Assembly: GCA_003024785.1 (NCBI GenBank)
Contig: PUQB01000179.1
Span: 310,001 to 374,000, forward strand
Length of the DNA stretch: 64,000 bases
Source: Selaginella tamariscina
Lineage: Eukaryota; Streptophyta; Lycopodiopsida; Selaginellales; Selaginellaceae
Direction: 5' to 3'
Shown here: positions 1 through 11,308 of the stretch, piece after piece
Layout of the letters: each line of letters starts with the position of its first letter
Position numbering within the stretch: the first letter of the stretch is position 1
Translations under genes and position numbers: made by a program
The notes under the pieces: generated by a model
Seen by the model: only the letters and a program-made list of their open reading frames with translations
Database searches by the model: none
Told to the model about the DNA's origin: nothing

Positions 1-168
1 AATTCCATTTCAAAAGAGTTACTGTTGAAGAACATATATTCCCAGTATTTCTTTATCCCTGTTTTAGGGTTAGGTCAATTAAACGTAACAATCTATTTTC
101 TGCATAGGTTCAACTACTGAAAATAATAAGAAAAATGCGCCTGTGTAGATGCTTATATGCTTATGCGC

Positions 169-213
<45 letters not shown>

Positions 214-1540
214 CCAGCATTATACATTATGTTAAAAAGGAGAAAATTCATACGCACTCCATGGGGGTCACTTCAATTTGGTCAGCAGAGTACACATACA
301 CACATAGAAAGAAATCTCATATCTATCTCGCACACACACATCATTGGATTTATCTTGGATTTCAATTTATTCCGTATAGTTTGAAAACTACCTAAAATGT
401 CTCACGTACATTAACTGTACTGCTACTTCCCTGCTGCACTGTTTTACCAGACTACATATTAACTATACACGTATGCATGTGCCTATATACATACACATGT
501 GAGTATGTATGTATACGTATAAATTTCCCACTTACCACTTTACAGGCTGCTTGCGTCTCCAGCATTTACACACTATTCGTTGGCCTTGGGTCAGCAGCAT
601 TTCACTTTCACTGCATGTCATATTCAAAAAGATTAATATCACACACATATGCACGCAAGCATGAATTACTAAGCCGTCGTCGTGAACCTATCATTTAACA
701 ACTGACTCATGTGATATCCATGCTGCCTTTTCAGACATCAATGCACCGCACCGAATCCACCATTCAAATCCCAAACTATGCAAAAATAATAAACAAAACA
801 TAAGATAATTATACAACAATAAAAATAAACGTGACAAGCATGCATACGACCAAAATATTAAAAATACGTAAAGTACGTCAGCAAGATGATACCTTGTATT
901 CCACCAACCGTAATACGACTATCACTATACACACGAAAACTACGTCAGGCCAATGCATATAAACACTTCCATAAACTTAAAAATATGTTGTAAATACATA
1001 AGGAAGTTATTGCTACAAACAAAAGAGACGTCAGAACAGAAAAATTGATACATCTTATCAAACGATACACACACTAGGAGAGAGAAAGAGATGATAATGA
1101 AATTAATTTACCTCATGAGCAGTTGTGTGTCTGTTACCCACTCTGCTGCACCCACGACTCCTAATGCCTAGGTACCACCATTAAGAAGCTCAGCTCAAGC
1201 TTACTTGTCCCGTGACATTAAAGAACCAAAAAGAACACACCCACACGCCGCACACACACACACACACACAAAAGGCAGTACCTATTGTTGCACCAGCTAA
1301 AAGCTGAGATACTTCTATCTTCTTTGAGCTGTACCAGTCACTCAACTTGCACATGCATACATACAGATCATGCATTGACATACATTATTATATATAAACA
1401 CATATTCAGATGTAAGTACCTACGAACACCAACTATGGGAAAAACATATAACTTTGTTAAACAACCCAAATTCTTGGAGCTGTGCTGTACACACTCAAGT
1501 AACGAAAATTAATGGATAAAAATATGCCTAGTTAGCTATA
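1..1540. other. Non-coding flank with CA microsatellites
   Basis: I see no convincing coding exon here. The stretch is AT-rich and carries a CA/TG dinucleotide run at about 172-206 and a shorter one at about 1253-1270. The short open frames rich in His and Thr are simply translations of the CA runs. The right end is probably the 3' flank of the OVATE family gene on the minus strand. Confidence 0.6.
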
Positions 1541-2174
1541 CTAAGCCTGAGTTACCTCGAGCTCAAGTTCATGCCATACATCCGAAAAGGACCGCTTGAT
1601 AATCTCATGGTGATCGGGGGAGTTCAAGCTAAGGTAACAGAACAGAAGCTCCTCGAGGTCACACCAGTTCCTTAATTCTTTCTCACGGATCATCTCCAGC
1701 ATTGAGTCCCTGAAGTCCCTGTAAGGGTCGTGGGAGTACTTCACAAGTGGGATGCTGTCTGCTACAATTCCCTTGATTTCTGAGGAATGGAAGCTGAGAA
1801 ACTGCTGGTTGTTGCCTCCTCTTCTTGGGTAACAGGAGACTGGATTAGCTACCTGTCCTCTTCTGAGCAATCTGAGTCTCCTCCTGAACTATATCAAACT
1901 CTACCAAGTGTAGGTTTCTGAGAAGAGCCGGTAAATCTTCGTCCTCATCTTCAATGTTGGCCTTATGCACTGCTGGGTTTGTTTCCAAATCGCTTCTACA
2001 GCTCGACATTGAAGAGAACTCCTGCTCCCAAGTGGGCTCTGTGCGGTTCACCAGATGCTTCTGTATCAGACAGGCTGTGAAATTCTCCTGTTTGGTGCTC
2101 TTGACATCCTTCTTGCTTGCTAAATCCTTGTTTTTGGTGCTTGTTTTGAGCTTGGAATGCCAGATTGAAGACAT
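1541..2174 (-). pseudogene. OFP: OVATE family protein gene, frame broken between N-terminal part and OVATE domain
   Basis: OVATE family proteins are plant transcriptional regulators of growth and organ shape that act with TALE homeodomain proteins. The ATG at 2174 starts MSSIWHSKLK, which matches the short W-x-x-K-L motif found at the start of many family members. An acidic, low-complexity linker follows. The C-terminal 70 residues (about 1760-1550) are a clear OVATE domain, with SHDPYRDFRDSMLEMI, DLEELLFCYLSLN and IIKRSFSDVW. The total of about 210 residues is normal for the family. The two halves lie in different frames that overlap at 1845-1870. No intron of sensible size joins them cleanly, and these genes are usually intronless. 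I therefore infer a one- or two-base frameshift, either a real mutation or a sequencing error. An unrecognised short intron remains possible. Confidence 0.8.
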
Positions 2175-2614
2175 AGCTAGAGATTTCCCACCATCTCATG
2201 AGCCTTGTTGTTTTAAAGCCCTAGCTCAAACAGCCGTTCCTTTCTGTGTAAGATTGAAGTGTCTCTGTTAAGAGCTGTTTTCGAGTTGCTTTCCGGATTG
2301 AATCGATCACAAGCATGTGAAAATGCAGGATAACATACCTGTGCTTGCGGATTGAACTTCCTTGTGGAGCAGCTGAAGAACCCTAGCGCTGTGTGATTTC
2401 TTTATTTCTCTCCACTTTGAAACCCCCGCCTTTGAAAACTTCAATCAGTGTGACGGGTGACGGGTGACGGTCCGCCGCCAAAGATCCGGTATCTACCTAC
2501 GGGGCCTCGAAATGAGGGCGTCTTTTATGAAATTAACGGTTGATAAATGGTTAATTTCTGAAGAAAACATTAAAACAAATAAAATAATGGGACACGTGTC
2601 GTCATGTTCAGTTG
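2175..2614. promoter_or_regulatory. Shared 5' region between divergent OVATE and PPR genes
   Basis: This 440-bp gap separates the start of the OVATE gene (minus) from the start of the PPR pseudogene (plus). It must hold both promoters if both were transcribed. I see a short repeated GTGACGGGTGACGG motif near 2450-2470 and an ACACGTGTCG G-box-like site near 2592. There is no clear TATA box. Confidence 0.35.
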
Positions 2615-4253
2615 ATGTACGCATACGAGCAGCTGTTGCGTGTGTTAAGGTCGTGCATTCGTGACCGGGACCTCGTCCAAGGCAAGCAGCTGGTGCACCG
2701 CATCCGACAAAGCCCATGGAACCAGGACACCTACCTATTGAATCTCACCGTACAGCTGTATGGCGATGTGGATGTGCTTCGGAAGCCCACAATATGTTTC
2801 ATTTCGATCCCATACAAGAACAGTTTCTCATGGAGCACCATGATAGCTGCATTTGCCGAGAATGGGCACCTCACATCAGCAAAGAACATGTTCGATTCCA
2901 TGGATTCCCGAGGAATAATTCCCTGGACAGCGATGATCACTGCCTACATCAACAACAGACGATACCCGAAGCAGGAGAGACGTCCAGGAGAATGCCCCAG
3001 TCGGACGTTGTTTCAGCGACTGCGATGGTCTCTGCATATGCCCAGTTAGGGGATCTCGACGAAGCGTATAAGGCATTCGTGTCTATGCCCTGCCATAACA
3101 TGTTCACCTGGACTAGCATCACACAGGCGTATGCGCAGTGTGGGAACTTCCAGGAGTCGCTCAGGATGTTCAACAGGATGCCACAATGGGACATGGTTTC
3201 TTGGACAACGCTTATGACTATGAATGCCGAGAACGGGCATCTGCAGGAGGCAAAAATCCACTTCGATATGATACCTTCCCGGAATGCAGTGGCTTGGTCT
3301 GCAATGCTATCCGGATATGCCAAGAACGGGCTTTGGAAGAGGCCAAGCGGGTATTTTCATCTAATGCCAGCTCGAAATCTGCTATCGTGGAACACCATGG
3401 TGTCTACATATGCCCAATTTGGGCACATCAACGATGCCAAACATGTTCTCGCATTTATGCCCGAGGAGAGTGTTTCTGCTGCAAACTCCCTGATCAAAGG
3501 CTATGCGGAGAGGTATGATATTATATATATAAATGTGGATCTTAAACGATGGATATATAGGAAGCAAGTGGAGCAAGCGAAGTTAGTGTTCGATTCACTG
3601 CCGATCGAAACGTTTTACATGGAATGCGATGGTGTTAGCATATGCCAAGAACGGGAACTGCAGCAAGCAGAGAGGCTATTCGAAGAGTGTCCTGAGAAGA
3701 ACATCTTTCCTGGAACAATATGTTAGCAGCCTATGCACAGAACGGGCAAGTAGAGCGTGCGAAGCATATCTTTGACAGAATGCGTGAGCGTGACCCCATA
3801 TCATGGAGTGCAATGCTTTCTGCGTATGCCCAGAACGGGCATCCAGAAGAAACCTGGGAGACGCTCAAGTCTATGCAAAACTCGGGGTTCGACCCGGACC
3901 ACGTCTGTTTCCTAAACACACTCAATGCTTGCAGTCACAAAGGTTGGTCGAAATAAGCCGCCAGCTTTTCCATGAAATGCAGGAGACTACCAGCTTATCC
4001 CTTGGATAGATCATTTCAGTGCCATGGTTGATGTTCTTGGTCGGGCTGGGCACCTCCAGAGAGCCGAGGAGCTGCTCGACGACATGCCTTTCTTACCTGA
4101 TGTTATCTCCTGGAGACAATGTTGTCTGCTTGCCTAGTGTACCGCGACACTGTCCGTGCGAAGAGAGCAGCTAATCAGCTATTGAAGCTTAGCCCTGAAG
4201 AATCTGCTGGCTATGTTGCATCAAACTCTATTGCTGCTGTTGCAGATACTTAA
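2615..4253 (+). pseudogene. PPR-repeat protein pseudogene with several frameshifts
   Basis: Pentatricopeptide proteins bind organellar RNA and direct editing, splicing or stability. The ATG at 2615 begins MYAYEQLLRVLRSC, then GKQLVHRI, typical of the N-terminus of plant PLS-type PPRs. Repeated units follow with signatures such as VVSATAMVSAYAQ, MVSWTTLMTMNAENG, AVAWSAMLSGYAKNG, LLSWNTMVSTYAQFG and PISWSAMLSAYAQNG. The end carries MVDVLGRAGHLQRAEELL (about 4023-4076) and an E-type tail ending at TAA 4251-4253. The units sit in three different frames: frame 2 to about 2950, frame 1 to about 3600, frame 3 from about 3720. Further slips occur near 3640 and 3955. With at least four indels this is a dead copy. 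C-to-U RNA editing could not repair such shifts. Confidence 0.85.
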
Positions 4254-4333
4254 GCATCTTGTTGTTGTAATGTGGAACTAACCATATGAATAGCATACAT
4301 TATATTGTTATTGAAAAAAAATAAAAATAAGTG

Positions 4334-6111
4334 TCACTTACAAACCTGCTCTACAAATGCATCTGTTGTAAAACGTGCAACCCATTCTGATCCGTAATCA
4401 GTGCAGCAAAAGTCGTGCATTATGTCTTCCCTTCCTACAAAGGTCCGCAAGCCTGGTACTTCCTTGCATATCTGATATGAAGATATTTAGTTGTGTGTGT
4501 GTGTGTGTGGTGTGTGTGTTACCTGCTTATGCAAACTTAGTGGTCCCCAATGATCGTCAATCCCGAACAAGAGGCAGATTTTCTTTTCATTTTGCCTCAG
4601 AAACTCCCAATCCAGCTCTTCATGCAACTGCCAAAGTGACCAATGAATATTAGTCGCTAAGCAAAATACTGTCTAATGTCATTAACCTTTCCGAACTCCG
4701 TCATGCCCATGTATACAAAGTTGTTCATCATAGAGCCCTGTATACGTTTAGATTTAGAAAACATTAAACTTAATTATTTATTAACTTACTCTGATAAGAT
4801 ATCTCCATGCTGTCTTACAGAAGATGCTCCCCATGCTCCCCAAACAGGGCTTTCATTAAATTCTTGACAACCATTCTGGCCATTTCCCCATAGTGTACGC
4901 TACAGAACCAAGTACAGATCTTATAATAGAGCTCCTGCACGTACTTACATTAATACGCTCTCTCTCTTCTCTATGAAATATTAAGAATCCGAAGTTAATC
5001 TTTTAGAATTACATTTTTAAATATTTATTATTGTGTAGTTATAATGTTTTAAATATACACATGATGTGCTGTGAACTATTAAACACATAACTAAGTATGA
5101 TATCAAAAGTAAGAATATACCCGCAAGCCGTTTTGATGACCTTTTGCTTGAAGGAGTCTGGGTTGGTCTTCAAGAATGGATATAAACCAACAACATAATC
5201 TATCTGTAAAAGAAAGCATAAGCTATACATCTATACAACACACACGCGCGCGCACACACACACCTTGTTGGGATATCTTTTCAAAAGCTCCATGATGATG
5301 TAAGCTCCGATGGAATGACCAACCTGTGGTAGAGTAAACACGCATACATATATACACAAAACATATAGAAGTACATACATGCACATACCAGGACAACTGG
5401 AAGTCATTATTCTGAAATTGTTCTTCAAGAAATGCAGCCTGCATATAAAGCATTGAGAATTGAAAGAAATATTATAAGAAAATACGAAAACCTTATGGTC
5501 TATTTGCTGCTGTAGTGTGAAGAGCTTCCCTTTTTCAAAGTCCTTAAGAAGAACAATAGGCATGTTTATGTTCATGTACGTGTATGTGCACGTTGTGTGT
5601 GTAAATATTGCATACCTGGCAGTATGTGCAATGTGGCTCACAGCTGGAAACGGATCATTAGTCGGATATACACAAACACAGACACATATGCATGCGTATA
5701 TTTCTTTACTCTCTCTCTCACACACACACATCATACAGATATGCGTACATAGTACTTGAAGGTCACCTGTTATAGAAGCGTTGCCACCTGTAAATCTGAA
5801 TAGATGAGCTACATACTCCTTGTAAAATGAGACAATCCCTGTATAATCATGTTCATGTGCCTATATAATACATTGAATGTTTTGATTGATATGTGTGTGT
5901 GTGTGTGTGTGTGTGTCACATACATAATGAATATATTACCTGGATTGCCTGGAACAAAGACAATGCGTAATCGAGGTTGAGCAGAATGTAGCTCCAGCAA
6001 CTCAGTTGTATGCCTGTTGACAAATACATAGAGTGTGTGTTTGTATAAACATATTTAGTTTGTGAAAATTACGCACCCGCCGATTGCCGCTAGACGAAGA
6101 GCGGCAGCCAT
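4334..6111 (-). CDS. LDAH: LDAH-type alpha/beta hydrolase (lipid droplet-associated hydrolase family), about 12 exons
   Basis: The family comprises alpha/beta-hydrolases linked to lipid droplets and sterol ester turnover. Exons read from the minus strand: 6111-6077, 6013-5940, 5838-5767, 5643-5616, 5542-5492, 5438-5389, 5323-5264, 5203-5121, 4899-4819, about 4737-4691, 4627-4523 and 4471-4334. Diagnostic motifs appear in the expected order. IVFVPGNPG is the oxyanion loop, TAVSHIAHT follows, and KLFTLQQQIDHK comes next. VGHSIGAYI is the nucleophile elbow with Ser, then VVGLYPFLKTN, LFGIDDHWGP holds the catalytic Asp, and IMHDFCCTDYGS the catalytic His. Stop is TGA at 4336-4334. Three joins (exons 4/5, exon 6/7 and 9/10) do not keep phase with the donors I chose, so either my splice sites are off there or small indels are present. 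The gene is head to head with TOC75, 184 bp away. Confidence 0.8.
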
Positions 6112-6295
6112 GGCCAGAAAAGATGCGGAGGATATTCTCGAGATAGACCTAGATGTTTAGGGTTCTAGGGGAGGGATTAGGGTTCTTGGCGTCTGCTCGA
6201 AAATATCTGGGCTGAGGTGTGTGATTCCGGGTAAGGAATGTGCAGCAGCGAGTAGAGTAAATCAATCCGGTAGCGGCAGGAGAACTCTCTAGAGG
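6112..6295. promoter_or_regulatory. 184-bp bidirectional promoter of LDAH-type gene and TOC75, with telo-box-like motifs
   Basis: The two start codons face away from each other across this gap. It contains TGTTTAGGGTTC at about 6154-6165 and GGATTAGGGTTC at about 6174-6185. These match the telo-box core AAACCCTAA on the minus strand, an element known from promoters of plant housekeeping and plastid-biogenesis genes. Co-regulation is an inference from the spacing. Confidence 0.55.
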
Positions 6296-9200
6296 ATGCC
6301 GTCTTGCGCCATGGTTTCCGGCCTCGCGGCGCACAATTGCTCGATTTCATCGTGTTCCTCGTCTCCGCAGCAGCCCCACCAGCAACAGAAGCGCGGCAGA
6401 AAGCATGGCGGATTTCTTCGTGCCTGGCCGTTCTCGACGAAGAACAACAAGCTCGTTGGTTCTAAGAAGAGGTAAACCATGCATTGTTTCTCGAGTTTTT
6501 AATCTATTTATTGAAGTCGCAAATTCACACACGTTATGTAGTCGTCCGGCTTGGAGATTTCGAACGGAAATCTGTGATCTCTTTAGCACATTCATTATTC
6601 ACGGTATTTTAACCATAACATTCACATTTGAATTAGCAATTGAAATAGCAAATCCACATTATTCTGTAATTTTTACAATGTACGATATTTTACTCCGAGC
6701 CCTTTCTGGTGTCGTTGCTAGTAATTATTGCTTGCAAAATTGGGAACTCGTCATGGTTTCTATGATGATGTTCTTGGATGACGAGATTTGCTTTAATGCA
6801 GTAAATGAGGCATTAGTCTGAGAGATGCATTTGCTCCTGGTATTGCAAACCACTATTTTACAACATATGCATGCTCACCATCAAGCATGCATATGTGCGT
6901 ATATTACACATATAATACTATACATGTCATAATAGTTGTATATAGTAAGTTTGTTATAAAAGCTCTTTAATTGACTGCAGAAACGGCGTAGCTATAGCTT
7001 CTGCAGCACTAGGAGCAAATGCCTTAGCAGTGCTACTGACCGGAGGAGGTGGAGGTAACTTATAACTTAACGAGTAATTAATTATCACTACATGCATACG
7101 CACATGTTCTATATGCTTGGTCATAAAAACAGTTCTAGTATGAGATTAAAATGCTGTAAGTGTCTGTTCGAGGTATGTGATGTTTGTACGCATTAATTAA
7201 CATGGTGATTATACATATTATGTAGCGTATGTATATTATTTGCAGGATTGAATGGTGGGTTTGGAGGCGGAGGTGGCGGAGGAGGTGGCGGCAGCGGGGC
7301 ACCTGGGGGAGGATTCAACTGGTGGTGGGAGCTCATATGTGCAGCCATTGGTGGAGGTGGAGCACGAGCAGATGATAAGAACAGTGGAGACTGGGATCCT
7401 CACGGTGCGAAAGTTGGTTTAACTGCACCCGTTAGCAGGTAGTAGGTGTATGTACATATGAATGTACTAACTACAATTGATTACGTATTAAAATTCAAAG
7501 ATCAATGTAAGGAGTATTAAGGTTTGAACGAGGTAAAACTGGACTAACTTTTATAGCTAACAGGTTGAGCCCTAATAAGAAGTATAAGCTTTCTGGTGTG
7601 GATCTCATTGATCAGCGTACTAAGAAGCCCATTGATCTTAAGGATCCATTCTTTGAGCTCGTTACGCTCAGGCCTGGAGCCATCGTTACCAAGGTGCACA
7701 TACATATATACAGATTTGTATGCATGTACGTGATAGATGCAGTCAAGCTTCTGTTATATACGTTCAGACATATCTATATGTGTACGTGTGTCGTGTTTAT
7801 GCACGTTTGTTTACATAGGGTTTGTGGCGTATATGCCTATCATGTCGACTTAACTATACCTTGTGTACGTATAGTTATGCATATTGTTGTATATAGTGTT
7901 CTATCAAATTAAATACATACATATCTACATGAAATTGACTTGAGCATGTATATCAAGACCCAATTAGAAGCGGAGCTTGAGAATCTAGTCAACTGCGGTA
8001 TGTTTCAAACTGTGGAAATGGAGGGTGTTACTCAGGCTGATGGAACAATCAAAATTAACATCAACTTTGTCGAGAGCCAGTGGCAAGTAAGTTATACTTT
8101 GGCAACTCATGTTACTATGATATAAATACAAATATAAATACTAGACGCTCTATATCCATTATACTGAGTAATAATTTTGCATTTGACGAAAACTTTCTTA
8201 TTTTATTTATTTGAATACATGTATAGGCAGCAAAGGCAGTCAAGTGTATAAATGTGGGCCTGCTGGCACAGACAAAGCAACCGGATTTCAACAGCATGTC
8301 TGAGAAGCAACAACAGGATTACATGTACGCATTAAGATATGTGTGTGTATATGCCTGTGTAGCACATACACTGGCATATATCTATGCATGTATAGCGGTC
8401 GAATACATATATGTATGTATTATTTCTGTTCATATTCTTGTGTGTATTTTTGGTTGATTAACATAAATGATACAGGGCCCAACAGGAAGAGGAATATAAG
8501 CGTAGAATAAAGAAATCGAGAAAGTGTATGCTACCAAAGAAAATAGAGCAAGAAATATCAGGTTGGCTATCCTCGGAGTCTAGAGTCACAGCTAGGATGT
8601 TGCAGAGGATTCGTGAGAGAATACAGAAGTGGTATCACGACGAAGGATACGCCTGTGCTCAAGTTGTGAATTTTGGGAATCTCAACACTAATGAGATTGT
8701 TTGTGAAGTTGTCGAAGGTATATATGCATGTGTGTATGTACATGGGTAAGTATTAACTATGTATGTTGGCTCTCTGAAGGTGATATCACGGACGTGCAGA
8801 TCATGTTTCAGGATAAGATGGGACTTCCTGTTGAAGGAAACACGCAAATGCCGATTATTGACAGAGAGCTTCCTGCACAGGTGTGTTAATAGTACATTAC
8901 ATATAGTATTTGTAAGTCAGTATAACGCCAGCTTGACCATGTGTGTTAGTACACACACGCACACACACACTCTATGTGTGTGTTTTGGTCTATAACACAG
9001 TTATCCATAGTTGAAAAGATTAAAGAGTGGTGTATAAACGCTTAACAAGCGCTACGATACTAATAAAACGCTATCATACGTATATGTATCTTCATGTATC
9101 GACATTATACTACGTCTTTTATGTATATATGTAAGTTATTCACGTTTGGACATTATTTATGCAGCTTAGCCCCGGTAAAATATTCAATATAGAAGCAGGG

Positions 9201-11095
9201 AAAAAGGCACTGAGAAACATAAACAACTTGGCACTGTTTTCAAATATCGAAGTGAATCCAAGGCCCGATGAAGAGATTGAAGGTGGTATCATAGTGGAGG
9301 TTAAGCTTAAGGAGCTCGAACAGAAGACTGCTGAAGTCAGCACGGAATGGAGTATAGTCCCAGGCAGTTCTGGACGCCCAACTCTGGTAAAGAATTCTGT
9401 GTGTGTGCGTGGGTACTTGATCAAGCCTATAATAACACATGCGTATACAACAGGGATCGATTCAACCGGGTGGAAGTGTCACGTTTGAGCACCGAAATAT
9501 AAAAGGCTTGAACCGATCATTGATTTGCTGCGTTACATCAAATAACCTCTTTAATCCACAGGTGTGTGTGCGCAGCAATGTATATGTATATATGTGTGTG
9601 TGTGTGTGTGTATAAAAGACATATAGACAGTTTATGAGATAAGTAGACCGTTAGCAGATAGTAAGGGCTGGAGGCGTTATTTGATATATGCATATGGTAT
9701 ATGTCCAGGATGATCTTGGTTTTAAAATGGAATATGTACATCCATACCTCGACGGTGTGACGAATCCCAGGGACCGTACATTCAGAGCGAGCTGCTTCAA
9801 CAGTCGTAAGCTCAGTGCTGTGTTCACTGGAGGTCCTGGTCTTGAAGAAGTTCCTGCTGTGTGGGTTGATCGTGCTGGTTTCAAAGCCAATGTAACCGAG
9901 GTACTATATATATTAATATAATACGTGTTCAAAGCGTTGATTCAACATATAACTTGTGATACATACAGATATAAAAGATAACTAGTTAATGTATATTTGC
10001 ATATATTGACGTCTATACTAAGGAATATGTATCCAACGCAGAATTTCACGAGACAGAGCAAGCTTACATACGGATTCGTAATGGAGGAAGTTACAACACG
10101 TGATGAGAACAGTTCTATATGTACAAATGGTGCACGCATACTACCAAGTGGTGCATTGAGTATGGACGGGCCTCCGACTACGCTCAGCGATACGGGTATT
10201 GATCGTGTAGGATTCTTCCAGGCCAATCTTACACACGATAATACCAAGTTCGTCAATGGCACACCTATTGGTTCTAGACACATATTCCAGGTAAAAGAAC
10301 TGTCATACATATATATACCCACAGACATATGCATATACAGGTCTGTGCCTCTGTCATGCACGCGCAGACGCATTTGCCTTTATATATCATATATACGACA
10401 TCGATTTTCTGAGTTCTCTTGATGCAGTTGGATCAAGGACTGGGAGTGGGGAGCAAATTTCCGTTTTTCAACAGGCACCAGTTAACCTTAACACGGTTTA
10501 TACAGCTTAAGCCGGAAGACAGGTACGGTGAGCAGCCACCACCTGTTCTTGTGTTACACGGGCGTTACGGGGCTGTGGGGGATTTGCCAAGCTACGATGC
10601 GTTTACACTTGGCGGTCCTTACTCTGTTCGTGGTTACAACATGGGCGAGCTCGCCGCCTGCAGAAACATCCTCGAGGTAAACACCCATACAATCATACAT
10701 AATTATTAAAGTCTAATTACGTGACAGGTACTGTATATTTAACATAGTTACTATCATTGTACACGCGACACGCCTTGATAGTTAAACGGTGTTTTGTTTT
10801 TTCCCTAGCATATTTTTGAGCATCACATGTCATGACGTGTGTTTCCTACATACAGACTGCAGCAGAGCTACGTGTGCCAGTGAAGAACACTCACGTCTAT
10901 GGTTTTGCTGAGTACGGGACGGATCTAGGGAGTTCAAAGGATGTACGGGGGAATCCAACGGAGTTTTTCAGGAGAGTTGGACACGGGGGATCTTACGGGG
11001 TTGGGGTTAAGCTAGGTTTAATCAGAGCAGAATATGCCAGGGATTGCAACGTGGGTACAGGCTCGTTGTTCGTTAGATTTGGTGAGCGATTTTGA
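6296..11095 (+). CDS. TOC75: TOC75, outer-envelope channel of the chloroplast protein import complex (14 exons)
   Basis: TOC75 is the Omp85-family beta-barrel through which preproteins cross the outer chloroplast envelope. My exons: 6296-6471, 6981-7054, 7246-7438, 7564-7693, 7958-8086, 8227-8324, 8476-8717, 8780-8880, 9165-9386, 9454-9561, 9709-9900, 10042-10290, 10428-10676, 10856-11095. They total 2403 nt, an exact 800 residues plus stop, close to the family's usual length. The N-terminus is a Ser/Gln/Arg-rich transit peptide. Exon 3 encodes a run of nine glycines, the polyglycine stretch known to hold the precursor at the envelope. POTRA-type sequence follows (DPFFELVTLRPG, LENLVNCGMFQTVEMEG, WYHDEGYACAQVVNFG, ALFSNIEVNPRPDE). 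The barrel includes GLGVGSKFPFFNRHQ, GGPYSVRGYNMGELA and the terminal LFVRFGERF. All introns are GT-AG and short, many opening in TG/TA repeats. No lesion seen. Confidence 0.96.
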
Positions 11096-11308
11096 TCTAA
11101 AGGTGGGTGGTTTTCTTTATTATTTTTTCCGTTGTTCCATTAGTCTCTTATTAATAATGGATGTTATTAATTTCTATTTATGTTTGGTGTGTTATGTATG
11201 GCCGATATGTGTGTATGTGTGTTACTTGGAATGAATAATATATGAACGTGCACGCACGCACACAGAGCTTGCGTTCCCACCAGACAACAAAGGACCGAGG
11301 AGAGGTGT

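Noticed and set aside
135..395. Open frames rich in His-Thr on the plus strand
   Set aside because: They are translations of a CA microsatellite and have no other coding sign.
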